The notes: generated by a model not told the origin, from the sequence alone. 64,000 nucleotides of DNA from Streptomyces sp. WMMC500 (GCF_027497195.1 NZ_CP114905.1:7079001-7143000); one strand, 5' to 3'. Positions 9,661-19,240 are shown, numbered from the stretch's first letter. Numbers and translations: made by a program.

Positions 9661-11291
9661 GCACCACCATGACAGACACACGCCGCAAACCGCCGAGCAG
9701 AGGCGAGAGGTTCGCCGACTGGACGGACGGCCGACTGGGGCTGCACGCCGCCGGCCGGAAGAACCTCCGCAAGATCTTCCCGGACCACTGGTCCTTCCTG
9801 CTCGGCGAAATCGCCATGTACACGTTCCTGATCGTGCTGCTGACCGGCGTGTACCTGACGCTGTTCTTCAAGCCGAGCATGGCGGAGATGACGTACCACG
9901 GCTCGTACGCGCCGATGAACGGCGTGACGATGACCGAGGCGTACGCCTCCACGCTGGACATCAGCTTCGACGTCCGCGGCGGTCTGCTCGTCCGGCAGAT
10001 CCACCACTGGTCCGCGCTGATCTTCATCGCCGCGATGGCGACGCACATGATGCGCGTCTTCTTCACCGGCGCGTTCCGCAAGCCGCGCGAGGTCAACTGG
10101 CTCTTCGGCTTCACGCTGCTGGTCCTCGGCTGCGTCGCCGGCTTTACCGGCTACTCGCTGCCCGACGACCTGCTCTCCGGCACCGGCGTCCGCTTCATGG
10201 AGGGCGCGACGCTCGCCACCCCGGTGATCGGCACCTACCTGGCGTTCTTCCTCTGGGGCGGTGAGTTCCCCGGGTCGGACATCATTCCGAGATTCTTCGC
10301 GGTGCACGTGCTCCTGGTGCCGGGAATCATGCTGGGGCTCTTCCTGATCCACCTGATCCTGATCTTCTACCACAAGCACACCCAGTACGCGGGCTCCGGC
10401 AAGACCGAGGACAACGTCGTCGGCATGCCGTTCATGCCCGTCTACGTGGCGAAGGCGGGCGGGTTCTTCTTCCTCGTCTTCGGCGTGGTCACGGTGATCG
10501 CGGGACTGTTCACCATCAACCCGGTCTGGGATCTCGGACCCTATCGGCCGGACATGGTCTCCACCGGAGCCCAACCGGACTTCTACATGGGCTGGACCGA
10601 GGGGCTGATCCGGTTCATGCCCGGGTGGGAATGGGTCATCCCGGGCGGATACACGATCAACTTCGGGGTGTTCATCCCGCTGATCATCGTGGGCATCATC
10701 CCGACGGTGATGGTCGCCTATCCGTTCTTCGAGGCCTGGATCACCGGCGACCGCCGCGAGCACCACATCCTGGACCGCCCGCGCAACGTGCCCACCCGCA
10801 CCGGCTTCGGCGTGGCCTGGCTGACCTGGGTGTTCGTGCTGCTGGTGGCCGGTGGCAACGACCTGTGGGCGACGCACTTCCACCTCTCGATCGAGGCGAT
10901 CACCTGGTTCGTGCGGATCGCGTTCTTCGTCGCCCCGGTGGTGGCCTTCTGGGTCACCCGGCGCATCTGCATCGGGCTGCAGCGGCGGGACCGCGAGAAG
11001 GTCCTGCACGGCCGGGAGACGGGCATCATCAAGCGGATGCCGCACGGCGAGTTCATCGAGGTGCACGAGCCGCTGTCGCAGGAGGAACTGCACAAGCTCA
11101 CCGCGCACGACCAGTACGCGCCGCTGGAGCTCGGCCCGACGGTCGACGACAACGGGGTCGTGCGCAAGCTGAGCCCGGGGGAGAAGCTGCGGGCCAGGCT
11201 GTCGAAGGGCTACTTCGGCGAGGCCGGCCAGATCCCGAAGCCGACCCGCCACGAGTACGAGGAGATCACCAGCGGCCACGGGCACCACTAG
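9657..11291 (+). CDS. qcrB: Cytochrome b subunit of the bcc complex
   Basis: A 544-residue membrane protein carrying the two b hemes and the quinol-oxidising site. It shows the first heme-ligand helix (RQIHHWSALIFIAAMATHMMRVF), the second (FFAVHVLLVPGIMLGLFLIHL), the PDF-type Q-site region around TGAQPDFYMGW, and a long C-terminal extension past residue 430 that is hydrophilic and typical of actinobacteria. It is translationally coupled to qcrA (ATGA) and closes the operon, before a 12-bp perfect hairpin. Confidence 0.96.
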   Translation: MSTTMTDTRRKPPSRGERFADWTDGRLGLHAAGRKNLRKIFPDHWSFLLGEIAMYTFLIVLLTGVYLTLFFKPSMAEMTYHGSYAPMNGVTMTEAYASTLDISFDVRGGLLVRQIHHWSALIFIAAMATHMMRVFFTGAFRKPREVNWLFGFTLLVLGCVAGFTGYSLPDDLLSGTGVRFMEGATLATPVIGTYLAFFLWGGEFPGSDIIPRFFAVHVLLVPGIMLGLFLIHLILIFYHKHTQYAGSGKTEDNVVGMPFMPVYVAKAGGFFFLVFGVVTVIAGLFTINPVWDLGPYRPDMVSTGAQPDFYMGWTEGLIRFMPGWEWVIPGGYTINFGVFIPLIIVGIIPTVMVAYPFFEAWITGDRREHHILDRPRNVPTRTGFGVAWLTWVFVLLVAGGNDLWATHFHLSIEAITWFVRIAFFVAPVVAFWVTRRICIGLQRRDREKVLHGRETGIIKRMPHGEFIEVHEPLSQEELHKLTAHDQYAPLELGPTVDDNGVVRKLSPGEKLRARLSKGYFGEAGQIPKPTRHEYEEITSGHGHH

Positions 11292-11321
11292 GGCCCGACC
11301 GCCGCAGGGCGAGCGACGCCG

Positions 11322-11352
11322 GGGCCCCCGTCCAGCAGTCGGACGGGGGCCC
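11322..11352 (+). terminator. Terminator of the ctaE-qcrCAB operon
   Basis: A perfect 12-bp inverted repeat, GGGCCCCCGTCC at 11322-11333 and its complement at 11341-11352, with a seven-base loop. It lies 30 bases after the qcrB stop and before the likely trpD promoter (TAGGCT at 11374-11379). Confidence 0.7.
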
Positions 11353-11418
11353 TTCGGCGTACCCTGCGCTCGATAGGCTGACGCCCGACGACGGAGACGA
11401 CCCACGGGACGGTGTGCC

Positions 11419-12486
11419 ATGAGCGTGCAGACGGCAGCAGGAGGCGACAGCACGGCGGCGCGTTCCTGGCCGGACGTCATCAGCGCGCTGATCGCCGGGC
11501 AGGACCTGGGCGCCGAGGACACCGCCTGGGCCATGGACCAGATCATGTCGGGCACCGCCAGCAACGCGCAGATCGCCGGTTTCGCCGTCGCCCTGCGAGC
11601 CAAGGGCGAGACGGTCGCGGAGATCTCCGGGCTGGTGCGGACGATGTACGAGCACGCCAACACCATCGCCGTCCCCGGCCCGACGGTGGACGTCGTGGGC
11701 ACCGGCGGCGACCGCGCCCGTACGGTCAACATCTCCACCATGTCCGCGATCGTCGTCGCCGGGACCGGCGCGAAGGTCGTCAAGCACGGCAACAGGGCCG
11801 CGTCCTCCGCCTCCGGCGCCTCCGACGTGCTGGAGAAGCTGGGGGTCAACCTCGACCTCACGCCGGAGCGGGTCGCCGAGGTCGCGGAGGAGGCGGGCAT
11901 CACGTTCTGCTTCGCGGTGAAGTTCCACCCCGCGATGCGGCACGTCGCGCAGACCCGCAAGGAGCTGGGCGTCAGCACCCCGTTCAACTTCCTCGGCCCG
12001 CTCACCAACCCGGCCCGGGTCGGGGCGCAGGCCACCGGCGTCGCGGACGCCCGGATGGCGCCGATCATGGCCGGCGTGCTGGCCGAGCGCGGCACCTCGG
12101 CGCTCGTCTTCCGCGGCGACGACGGGCTGGACGAGCTGACGACGACCGCCACCTCCCAGGTGTGGACGGTGCGCGAGGGCACGGTGCGGCAGGAGAGCTT
12201 CGACCCGCGGGACGTGGGCATCGACCGCGTGCCGGTGGAGGCGCTGCGGGGCGCGGACGCCTCGTACAACGCCGATGTCGCGCGCCGGCTGCTGGCCGGC
12301 GAGACCGGCCCGGTGCGCGACGCGGTGCTGCTGAACGCGGCGGCGGCGCTCACGGCCCTGGACACCGGCACGGACGGCCCGCTGCCGGACCGGATCGCGG
12401 CGGGGATCGTACGGGCCGCGGAGTCAATCGACTCGGGCGCGGCGCAGCGGGTGCTGGAGCGCTGGGTCGCGGCCAGCAACGGCTGA
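11419..12486 (+). CDS. trpD: Anthranilate phosphoribosyltransferase
   Basis: A 355-residue enzyme joining anthranilate to PRPP in tryptophan synthesis. Family motifs seen are [14 protein letters not shown] (phosphoribosyl and anthranilate site, residues about 94-107), [17 protein letters not shown] (112-135 region) and [13 protein letters not shown]. The first 15 residues are variable. It stands alone, away from the other trp genes except the fused trpEG 32 kb further on. A candidate TAGGCT -10 box at 11374-11379 is the only promoter sign. Confidence 0.94.
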   Translation: MSVQTAAGGDSTAARSWPDVISALIAGQDLGAEDTAWAMDQIMSGTASNAQIAGFAVALRAKGETVAEISGLVRTMYEHANTIAVPGPTVDVVGTGGDRARTVNISTMSAIVVAGTGAKVVKHGNRAASSASGASDVLEKLGVNLDLTPERVAEVAEEAGITFCFAVKFHPAMRHVAQTRKELGVSTPFNFLGPLTNPARVGAQATGVADARMAPIMAGVLAERGTSALVFRGDDGLDELTTTATSQVWTVREGTVRQESFDPRDVGIDRVPVEALRGADASYNADVARRLLAGETGPVRDAVLLNAAAALTALDTGTDGPLPDRIAAGIVRAAESIDSGAAQRVLERWVAASNG

Positions 12487-12601
12487 GACGGGCCGGGGGC
12501 TTGCGGCTACGCGCCGCTCCCCCGGGCGATATCCGGAGAGTTGCGGACAGTCCGGGCAACCGGGTTGCGCCGCGGCTCTCCGGTGCGCATACTCCTGACC
12601 A

Positions 12602-12725
12602 GGTCACGAGCGACAGCGATCAAGGCCCCGGCCCGCTGTCCGGCAACCCTCCGTCCGTGGCGGGGTGCCCCGGGTGATGACCGGGCCGCAGGCAGCGAGG
12701 TCTGCGGCAAGCGCGGACCCCTCGC
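12602..12725 (+). promoter_or_regulatory. SAM-IV-type riboswitch
   Basis: The core runs from GGTCA (12602-12606) to TGACC (12678-12682), which pair as P1, and contains the characteristic segments CCGGCAACCCTCC and GGGGTGCCCCGGGTGA recalled from actinobacterial SAM-IV RNAs. Downstream is a 6-bp hairpin (CCGCAG 12686-12691 with CTGCGG 12702-12707) whose loop bases GCGAGG (12695-12700) are complementary to CCTCGC (12720-12725), giving a pseudoknot as expected for this class. It lies in the 415-base leader of a cysteine desulfurase-like gene and should turn expression down when S-adenosylmethionine is plentiful. Confidence 0.85.
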
Positions 12726-12762
12726 GATTCCAGGGGTCCTGGTCGGCCGAGGGAGTACCGCC

Positions 12763-12783
12763 GTGAGCAACCGAATGCGCTAG
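12763..12783 (+). CDS. Possible six-codon leader ORF (MSNRMR)
   Basis: GTG AGC AAC CGA ATG CGC TAG lies between the riboswitch and the structural gene. An AGGGAG stretch (12750-12755) sits seven bases upstream. Streptomyces sulfur-metabolism leaders often encode short peptides, but this one lacks cysteine or methionine runs beyond one Met, so translation and function are uncertain. Confidence 0.25.
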   Translation: MSNRMR

Positions 12784-12901
12784 GGGCCGCTGCCCCGCCG
12801 CCGCTGCGCGCGTCCTTCCGCCAGAGCGTCGCGCGCGTCCTCCGTCCGGGCCGTACGGGCCCGTCACCCCGCATCCTCACGTCTGCTCACGGGAGTTCCG
12901 C

Positions 12902-14284
12902 ATGTCCGCGCCCACGCTCACCCCCGCCTGGCTGCCCGTCCTCGGCCGCGACGTCCGCGCGCCGCTCGTCACCGGCGGCGACGCCGAGTACGCCGCCCTG
13001 GACTACGCCGCCAGCGCCCCGGCGCTGCAGCGCGTCTGGGACGACGTCGCCGCCTACGCGCCCTACTACGGCAGCGTGCACCGCGGCGCCGGCTACCTCT
13101 CGCAGTTGTCCACGGAACTCTTCGAGTCCAGCCGGGCCACGGTCGCCGGATTCCTCGGCTGCCGCCCCGACGACCAGGTCGTCTTCACCCGCTCCACCAC
13201 CGACTCGCTCAACCTGCTGGCGACCGCGCTGCCGCCGGGTACCGAGGTCTACGTGTTCGAGACCGAGCACCACGCCGCCCTGCTGCCCTGGCAGCACGCC
13301 GGGTCCGCGGCCGGCCGCGTCACCGTGCTCGGCGCGCCCGGCAGCCCCGAGCAGGCCGTGGCGTCGCTGGACTCGGCGCTCGCCGCGCGGGTCGGCGACG
13401 GCCCGGCGCTGGTGTGCGTCACCGGCGCCTCGAACGTCACCGGCGAGCTGTGGCCCGTACGGGAGCTGACCGCGGCGGCGCACCGGCACGGGGCGCGGCT
13501 GGTCCTGGACGCGGCGCAGTTGGCGCCGCACCACCCGGTGGACGTGGCGGACCTGGGCGTGGACTGGGTGGCCTTCTCCGGGCACAAGCTGTACGCGCCC
13601 TTCGGCGCCGGGGTCCTCGCCGGCCGGGCGGACTGGCTCCGGGCGGCGCCGCCCTACCTCGCCGGCGGGGGCGCGAGCCGGCGGGTACTGCGGGCCGAGG
13701 ACGGGGGAGTGGACGTCGAGTGGCACACGACGGCCGCGCGGCACGAGGCGGGGTCGCCGAACGTCATCGGCGCGTACGCCATCGCGTCGGCCTGCAAGGC
13801 GCTGACGGAGGCCGGGTTCGACGCGCTGGTGGCGCGGGAGCAGGCGCTGGTGGCGCGGGTGCTCGCGGGGCTCGCGGCGCTGCCGGGGGTGCGGGTGCTG
13901 TCGCTGTTCGGCGCGGACGCGGCGCGGGTGGGGGTGATCTCGTTCGTGGCCGACGGCTGGAGCAGCTCGCATCTGGCGGCGGCGCTGTCGGCGGAGCACG
14001 GGATCGGGGTGCGGGACGGGCTGTTCTGTGCGCACCCGCTGGTGCGGGCGCTGCTCGGCGGGGCGGGCGAGTCGGCCGAGTGCGGGAGCGGGGAGGCGGA
14101 CGGGGAGCGGCCGCTGAACGCGGTGCGGGTGAGCTTCGGCGCGGGGACGCCGGACGCGCACGTGGACCGGTTCCTGGCGGCGCTGGGGTCGCTGGTGCGC
14201 GAGGGGGCGCGGTGGTCGTACCGCACGGTGGACGGCCGCTGCGTACCCGCCTCCGGCGAGGACCGGACTGCTACCGCGGCCTGA
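12902..14284 (+). CDS. SufS-like class V aminotransferase (putative cysteine desulfurase)
   Basis: A 460-residue PLP enzyme of fold type I, class V. The ring-stacking His is in ETEHHAALLPW (123-124), the PLP aspartate is Asp203 in LVLDAAQLAPHH, and the Schiff-base lysine is Lys229 in AFSGHKLYAPFG. Near the end, GVRDGLFCAHPLV places Cys376 where group II desulfurases such as SufS carry the persulfide cysteine (RxGxxCA.P). It is therefore more likely a cysteine desulfurase or related lyase than an isopenicillin-N epimerase, although both share the fold. The SAM-IV riboswitch upstream supports a sulfur-metabolism role. The last 35 residues are a divergent tail. Confidence 0.75.
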   Translation: MSAPTLTPAWLPVLGRDVRAPLVTGGDAEYAALDYAASAPALQRVWDDVAAYAPYYGSVHRGAGYLSQLSTELFESSRATVAGFLGCRPDDQVVFTRSTTDSLNLLATALPPGTEVYVFETEHHAALLPWQHAGSAAGRVTVLGAPGSPEQAVASLDSALAARVGDGPALVCVTGASNVTGELWPVRELTAAAHRHGARLVLDAAQLAPHHPVDVADLGVDWVAFSGHKLYAPFGAGVLAGRADWLRAAPPYLAGGGASRRVLRAEDGGVDVEWHTTAARHEAGSPNVIGAYAIASACKALTEAGFDALVAREQALVARVLAGLAALPGVRVLSLFGADAARVGVISFVADGWSSSHLAAALSAEHGIGVRDGLFCAHPLVRALLGGAGESAECGSGEADGERPLNAVRVSFGAGTPDAHVDRFLAALGSLVREGARWSYRTVDGRCVPASGEDRTATAA

Positions 14285-14344
14285 CCCGGCGGGCAGCCGC
14301 GGGGGCAGGCCGCTCGCGACCGCCGGTCGAGCGCCCCTCCGTCG

Positions 14345-15535
14345 TCAGGCGGGCGGCCGGCTCGCCGACTCGGGCGCCGGCCGCACGGCCATTGCGCCGA
14401 TCAGCACCATGCGCAGCGTCCGTTCGGCCGCGTCGGCCAGGAACTCCCGGGCGCGCAGCAGCGCCTCGGGCAGCGCCATCGGGCCCGGGATGATCGTGCC
14501 GTAGGCGTCGACGCCCGTGCCGTGGACCTCGTGCGCGCCCTCGCCGATCGTGCCGGCGAGCGCCAGGACCGGGCGGCCGTGGAGCTTGGCGCGGCGCGCC
14601 ACCTCCGCGGGCACCTTGCCGCGCGGCGTCTGGTGGTCGAGGGCGCCCTCCGCGGTGATGACGAGGTCGGCGGCGGCCAGCCGGGCGTCGAGGTCGAGGT
14701 GGCCGAGGAGCACCTCGAAGCGGGGCAGGAGGCGGGCGCCGACGGCCGCGAGGCCCGCGCCGAGCCCGCCGGAGGCGCCGGTGCCGGCGCCGCGGCGCAG
14801 GTCGGTGCCGGGGGCCGGGAGGTCGCGGGTGAGGACGTCCGCCCAGCGGTCGAGGGCGGCGGACAGCTCCTCGACCTGCTCGGGCGAGGCCCCCTTCTGC
14901 GGCCCGAAGACGCGGGCGACGCCGCGGGGGCCGCACAGCACGTTGTACGGGTTGCAGGCCACCAGCAGCTCCGTCTCGGCGAGCCGCGGGTCGAGGCCCG
15001 CGGTGTCGATGCGCGCGAGGCGGGCGAGCGCGGCGCCGCCGGGGGCGAGGTCGCGGCCCTCGGCGTCGAGGAGGCGGGCGCCCAGGGCCGTCAGGGCGCC
15101 GGCGCCGCCGTCGGAGGTGCCGGAGTCGCCGCAGCCGACGATGATGCGCCGTACGCCGAGGTCGAGCGCGGCGCGGATCAGCTCGCCGACCCCGTACGTC
15201 GTGGTGCCCCCCGGGTCGCGCCGGGGGCGGGGCACGAGGGCGAGGCCCGCGACGGCCGCCATCTCCACCACCGCGGTGGTGCCGTCGCCGAGGAGCCCGA
15301 AGTGGGTCTCCAGCCGGTCGCCGAGCGGGCCGGTGGCGGTGCGCGGGACGAGCCGCCCGCGGGTCGCGGCGGCCAGCGCCTGCGCGGTGCCCTCGCCGCC
15401 GTCGACCAGCGGGATCAGGTCGACGGCGGCGTCGGGCAGCACCCGGCCGACGCCTTCGGCGATGGCCTCGGCGGCGGCCTCGGCGGACAGGGACTCCTTG
15501 AAGCCGCTGGGGGCGACGACGACGCGGTCGAGCAT
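14345..15535 (-). CDS. Glycerate kinase (GarK/GlxK family)
   Basis: A 396-residue enzyme that phosphorylates D-glycerate, feeding glyoxylate- or serine-derived carbon into glycolysis. Clear family segments are VVVAPSGFKESLSA at the N-terminus, LIPLVDGGEGTAQAL (residues about 40-54), GCGDSGTSDGGAGAL (135-149) and the RLPEFE-like basic region GASGGLGAGLAAVGARLLPRFE (250-272). The C-terminus is about 20 residues longer than usual. It is followed by, and co-oriented with, the SLC13 permease gene starting further upstream on the minus strand; a gap of about 80 bases separates them, so co-transcription is possible. Confidence 0.9.
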   Translation of the reverse strand: MLDRVVVAPSGFKESLSAEAAAEAIAEGVGRVLPDAAVDLIPLVDGGEGTAQALAAATRGRLVPRTATGPLGDRLETHFGLLGDGTTAVVEMAAVAGLALVPRPRRDPGGTTTYGVGELIRAALDLGVRRIIVGCGDSGTSDGGAGALTALGARLLDAEGRDLAPGGAALARLARIDTAGLDPRLAETELLVACNPYNVLCGPRGVARVFGPQKGASPEQVEELSAALDRWADVLTRDLPAPGTDLRRGAGTGASGGLGAGLAAVGARLLPRFEVLLGHLDLDARLAAADLVITAEGALDHQTPRGKVPAEVARRAKLHGRPVLALAGTIGEGAHEVHGTGVDAYGTIIPGPMALPEALLRAREFLADAAERTLRMVLIGAMAVRPAPESASRPPA

Positions 15536-15614
15536 GAGGGTCTCCCGAGGATCGGAGGGTTCTGTGGGGGGTCGGCGGTGAGCGGGCGGCGGTCGGCGGG
15601 CAGAGGGCCGGCGG

Positions 15615-17045
15615 TCAGCGGTGCACGACCGGCACGCCGAACAGCGGCCAGACCGCGAGGGCGAACAGCAGCACCAGCGCCGCCGTCAGCGGGGCCAGCA
15701 CCGCGGCCGTACGCAGCAGGTCCCGCGGCGTGTACGTGGCCACGCCCGGTATGTCGGAGAAGAGTGCGACGGGCTTGGCGGACGCCGGCAGCGTCTGGCA
15801 GAAGCCGGCCGCCGCGGTGGACGCCAGCGCGGCGGCCACCGGGTTCACGCCGGCGGCCAGCGCCGCGGCGATGACCAGCGGGACGAGCACGCTGGAGCGC
15901 GCGGAGCGGGACTGCAGCACGAGGTGGGCGGCGGTGCTCACGGCGACCACCCCGGCCAGGAACGCCCACCCCGGCACCGACGAGCCGCCCGGGAGCCCGG
16001 AGACCAGCCACGCGGCGGCCCTCGACTCCGACAGCGCGATGCCCATCGCCATCGTCGCCGCCATGAACAGCAGCAGCGACCACGGCACCGTGCGCAGCGC
16101 GTCCTTCAGCCGTACGGTTCCGATCGCCGGCGACGCCGCGACCACCGCGCCGATCAGCGCCACGACCGCGGGCGGCACCCGGTGCAGCGGTTCGCTGCAC
16201 CACAGCACCACCACCGTGCCGATCAGCAGCGCGCAGCGCGCCTCGGCCTGCGACAGCGGCCCGGTGACCGGCTGTTCCGTGTGCTCCTGTATCTGCCCGG
16301 CGGTCAGGTGCACCGGGCCCTTGCGGTCCGCGCGCTTCGTCGTCGTCAGCAGCACCACCTCGGCGGCGAGATGCGCGGAGGCGATCGCCAGCGGGAGCCC
16401 GAGCAGCAGCCAGTCCACGAAGCCGATCCGGTCCCCGGTCGCCTCCCAGAGCACCGACACCGTGATCAGGTGCGCACCGGCGCCGATGAGGGTCGCCACC
16501 GCGGAGAGCAGGATGACGGTGGGAAAGAGCAGCGCCAGCATCACCACCAGCCGCTTCCGCTCACCCAGCGCCTTGGCCAGGGCCAGGAACACCGGCAGCG
16601 CGAGGGCCGCACGGCCGGAGGTGGCCGGGACGGCGAAGGCGGTGACGACGAGCGCCGCCGTCGTCAGATGCACCAACTGCCGTACGGAGCGCGCCCCGGT
16701 GACCAGGAACACCGCCGCCCGGCCCGCCAGGCCCGTACCCGCGACCGCGGCAGCCACAACGAACGCGCAGATCAGCAGCCACACCGTCTCGTCACCCAGC
16801 GTGCCGAACAGCGTCTCGCTGTCGAGCACCCCGGTGACGACGAGCGCGAGCCCCGCGCCCAGCGCGATGAAGGTGTCGTCGATCGGCGTGCCGATCCAGG
16901 CGCAGGTGGCCAGGGCGAACACGGCGAGGGTCAGACGCCCGTCGGCCGTCAGCCCGGGGGCGTTGCCCGGGACGGCCAGCAGGGCGCAGATGCTGAGGGC
17001 CACGCACAACGTCGCGGTCTGGCGCAGGGAGAGGCTCACGCACAA
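15615..17045 (-). CDS. SLC13/DASS-family anion permease
   Basis: A 476-residue integral membrane protein with about eleven hydrophobic segments. It fits the SLC13 (divalent anion-sodium symporter) family; the internal repeat carries the SNT-like segments TSGRAALALPVFLALA (near 140) and GFCQTLPASAKPVALF (near 420), and the family's substrates are dicarboxylates, sulfate or phosphate. Substrate cannot be decided here, but the next gene on the same strand is glycerate kinase, so an organic acid is plausible. The GTG at 17045 is one of two close starts. GATGAA repeats shared with the neighbouring two-component operon lie about 28-44 bases upstream. Confidence 0.8.
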   Translation of the reverse strand: MCVSLSLRQTATLCVALSICALLAVPGNAPGLTADGRLTLAVFALATCAWIGTPIDDTFIALGAGLALVVTGVLDSETLFGTLGDETVWLLICAFVVAAAVAGTGLAGRAAVFLVTGARSVRQLVHLTTAALVVTAFAVPATSGRAALALPVFLALAKALGERKRLVVMLALLFPTVILLSAVATLIGAGAHLITVSVLWEATGDRIGFVDWLLLGLPLAIASAHLAAEVVLLTTTKRADRKGPVHLTAGQIQEHTEQPVTGPLSQAEARCALLIGTVVVLWCSEPLHRVPPAVVALIGAVVAASPAIGTVRLKDALRTVPWSLLLFMAATMAMGIALSESRAAAWLVSGLPGGSSVPGWAFLAGVVAVSTAAHLVLQSRSARSSVLVPLVIAAALAAGVNPVAAALASTAAAGFCQTLPASAKPVALFSDIPGVATYTPRDLLRTAAVLAPLTAALVLLFALAVWPLFGVPVVHR

Positions 17046-17072
17046 GAGCCTCGGCAGCGGCGGTGAGCCTGT

Positions 17073-17089
17073 GATGAATCGAAGATGAA
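17073..17089 (-). promoter_or_regulatory. Direct repeat, candidate response-regulator site before the permease gene
   Basis: On the plus strand GATGAA (17073-17078) is repeated at 17084-17089, an 11-bp spacing typical of OmpR-family binding sites. A related pair (CGTGAA and GATGAG, also 11 bp apart) lies upstream of the two-component operon at 19611-19627. Confidence 0.45.
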
Positions 17090-17129
17090 GGAGATTTCAC
17101 CTTTAACCCGGACGTCACCCGAACGGGTG

Positions 17130-17822
17130 TCAGCGGGACAGCTCCGGTTCATCCGGCCGGCGGGCGGGCAGCCGGTAGCCCATGCCGCGGACGGTCTCCA
17201 CCCGCTCGGCGCCCATCTTCTTGCGCAGCGCCCGTACGTAGACGTCCACGATGTTGGAGCCCGGGTCGAAGTCGTAGCCCCACACGTGGGAGAGGATCTG
17301 CTCGCGCGAGAGCACCTGCCCGGGGTGGCGCAGGAAGAGTTCGAGGAGCACGAACTCGCGGGCGGTCAGGTCCACCATGCGCCCGCCGGCCTGTGCCCGG
17401 CGCGTGCGCAGGTCGAGCGAGAGGTCGCCGCTGCGCAGCACGGTCACCTCCGGCGCCCGCGCGGCGGTACGCAGCCGCAGCCGCACCCGGGCGAGCAGCT
17501 CCTCGAAGCGGAACGGCTTGGTCATGTAGTCGTCGGCGCCGCCTTCGAGACCGGCGACGGTGTCGGTGACCGACGCGCGCGCGGTGAGCACGATCACCGG
17601 CACCGAGGAGCGGGCCTCGCGCAGTTGGCGCAGCACGGTGAAGCCGTCCCGGCCCGGCAGCCCGATGTCGAGGACGACCAGGTCGAAGCCCCCGGTGAGG
17701 GCGAACTCGTACGCGGTGTCGCCGTCCGCGGCGACGGTGGTGGTGAAGCCGTTGGCGCGCAGCCCCTTCTCCACGAAGGAGGCGATGCGCTCCTCGTCCT
17801 CGGCGATGAGAATCCGGTTCAT
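17130..17822 (-). CDS. OmpR/PhoB-family response regulator
   Basis: A 230-residue regulator. The receiver domain has the acidic pair Asp9/Glu10 region (LIAEDEERI), the phosphoacceptor Asp52 in LVVLDIGLPGRDG, and the conserved lysine in YMTKPFRF. The C-terminal winged helix includes TAREFVLLELFLRHPGQVLSREQILSHVWG and the wing VDVYVRALRKKMG. The ATG at 17822 shares one base with the kinase stop (TGATG), so the two are coupled. It is cotranscribed after a small secreted protein and the kinase, and the permease follows. Confidence 0.94.
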   Translation of the reverse strand: MNRILIAEDEERIASFVEKGLRANGFTTTVAADGDTAYEFALTGGFDLVVLDIGLPGRDGFTVLRQLREARSSVPVIVLTARASVTDTVAGLEGGADDYMTKPFRFEELLARVRLRLRTAARAPEVTVLRSGDLSLDLRTRRAQAGGRMVDLTAREFVLLELFLRHPGQVLSREQILSHVWGYDFDPGSNIVDVYVRALRKKMGAERVETVRGMGYRLPARRPDEPELSR

Positions 17823-19237
17823 CACAGACCATCCTGAAGGATCAGAGTAAAGGTGGCCCCGCCGCCTTCGGTGGGGCTGAGTTCGACGCGGCCGCGGTGG
17901 CCCTCGGCGATCGCCTTGACGATGGCCAGGCCCAGGCCCGCGCCGCCGCCGCGGGAGCCGCGGCGCGCGGTGCCGCGGCGGAAGCGTTCGAAGATGAGCG
18001 TGGCGTCCTGCGGCTGGATGCCGGGACCGCCGTCGGCGACGTACAGCTCGACGTGCCCGCCGGCGGCCCGCGAGCCGATCCGGATGCGGCTGCCGGGCGC
18101 GGTGTGCTGGACCGCGTTCTGGGCGAGCTGCACCATGGCCTGCGTGACGCGCTGCGGATCCAGGCGCATCTCGCCCTCGGCGACCTCGCTCAGCTCCCAG
18201 TCCCGCTCGCCCAGCGTCCTGGCCTTGACGAACACGTCCGCGGTCAGCTCCGCCAACTGCACCGGCTCCGGCTCGACGAAGTCCGGCCGCTCGGCCTTGG
18301 CGAGCAGCAGCAGGTCCTCCACGATCCGGGTCATCCGGTCCAGCTCGTCGGTGACCAGCCGCAGCGTCTCCTCGCGCTCCGCCGGGTCCTCGCCCATCAG
18401 CTCCAGGTGCCCGCGCACGATGGTGATCGGCGTCCGCAGCTCGTGCCCGGCGTCGTCGACGAACTCCCGCTGGGCGGCGAACGCCCGCTCCAGCCGGTCC
18501 ATCATGGCGTTGAACGTCGCCGCCAGCGCCGCCGTCTCGTCCCGGTCGGCCCGCCCGCGCACCGGGATCCGCCGGGTCAGGTCCTGTTCCGTCAACTGCG
18601 CGGCGGTCTCGCCGACCAGCCGTACGGGCGCGAGGATGCGGCCCGCCACCGCCCAGCCGATCGCGCTGATCAGCACCAGCGCCACCGCCGAGATCGCGAG
18701 CATGATGACGAACACGTCGGCCACCTGCTGCCGCTCGCGCTCGGTGTGGATGGCCACGACGAACGCCGCCGCGTCCGGCCCGTCCGGCGCGCCGATGCCG
18801 ACCTTGGCCCAGCGCAGCTCGCCCGAGGGCCGGTCGAGGGTGCCCGTGCCGTCCCCGGACTCGAAGATCTCCCGGCGGCCCGCGGGGTCCGCCTCCAGCG
18901 GCCGGGTCACCGTCAGGGTCCGGGGCTGTACGAGCTGCGCCGGGCCCCGGTCGGACCGGCCGACCAGGCCGAGCAGCTCCTCGTCCGGGTCCGCGTACTG
19001 CCGCTGCAGGAAGACCCACAGCAGCCGGCGCGGGCTGGTGAAGGGCCGCCCGGTCTCGGGGTCGACGCCCTCCTCGTAGAGGTTCGCGAACTCCTGCGTC
19101 TCCTGTGCCAGCAGCCGGTCCACCCGGTGATCCAGGTCGCGCAGCAGGATGGACCGCGTGGTGCCGGCGACGGCGGCGAGTGCCACGGTCATCACCACCA
19201 GCAGCCACAGCAGGATGCGGGCACGCGCGGAGATCAT
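17822..19237 (-). CDS. Sensor histidine kinase
   Basis: A 471-residue membrane kinase partner of the adjacent regulator. It has transmembrane helices at about 8-28 and 175-197 flanking an extracellular domain of about 145 residues, then a HAMP region (198-250), the HisKA H-box with His265 in DDAGHELRTPITIV, an N-box (LAQNAVQHT), and G-boxes (VADGGPGI and GGGAGLGLAIVKAI). The extracellular segment has no motif I recognise. The kinase start lies only four bases after the small secreted protein gene. Confidence 0.93.
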   Translation of the reverse strand: MISARARILLWLLVVMTVALAAVAGTTRSILLRDLDHRVDRLLAQETQEFANLYEEGVDPETGRPFTSPRRLLWVFLQRQYADPDEELLGLVGRSDRGPAQLVQPRTLTVTRPLEADPAGRREIFESGDGTGTLDRPSGELRWAKVGIGAPDGPDAAAFVVAIHTERERQQVADVFVIMLAISAVALVLISAIGWAVAGRILAPVRLVGETAAQLTEQDLTRRIPVRGRADRDETAALAATFNAMMDRLERAFAAQREFVDDAGHELRTPITIVRGHLELMGEDPAEREETLRLVTDELDRMTRIVEDLLLLAKAERPDFVEPEPVQLAELTADVFVKARTLGERDWELSEVAEGEMRLDPQRVTQAMVQLAQNAVQHTAPGSRIRIGSRAAGGHVELYVADGGPGIQPQDATLIFERFRRGTARRGSRGGGAGLGLAIVKAIAEGHRGRVELSPTEGGGATFTLILQDGL

Positions 19238-19240
19238 CGA

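Noticed and set aside
9597..12479. 960-residue antisense open frame across qcrB and trpD
   Set aside because: It is a shadow of two well-supported genes on the plus strand, consistent with high-GC third positions. The translation has no domain pattern.
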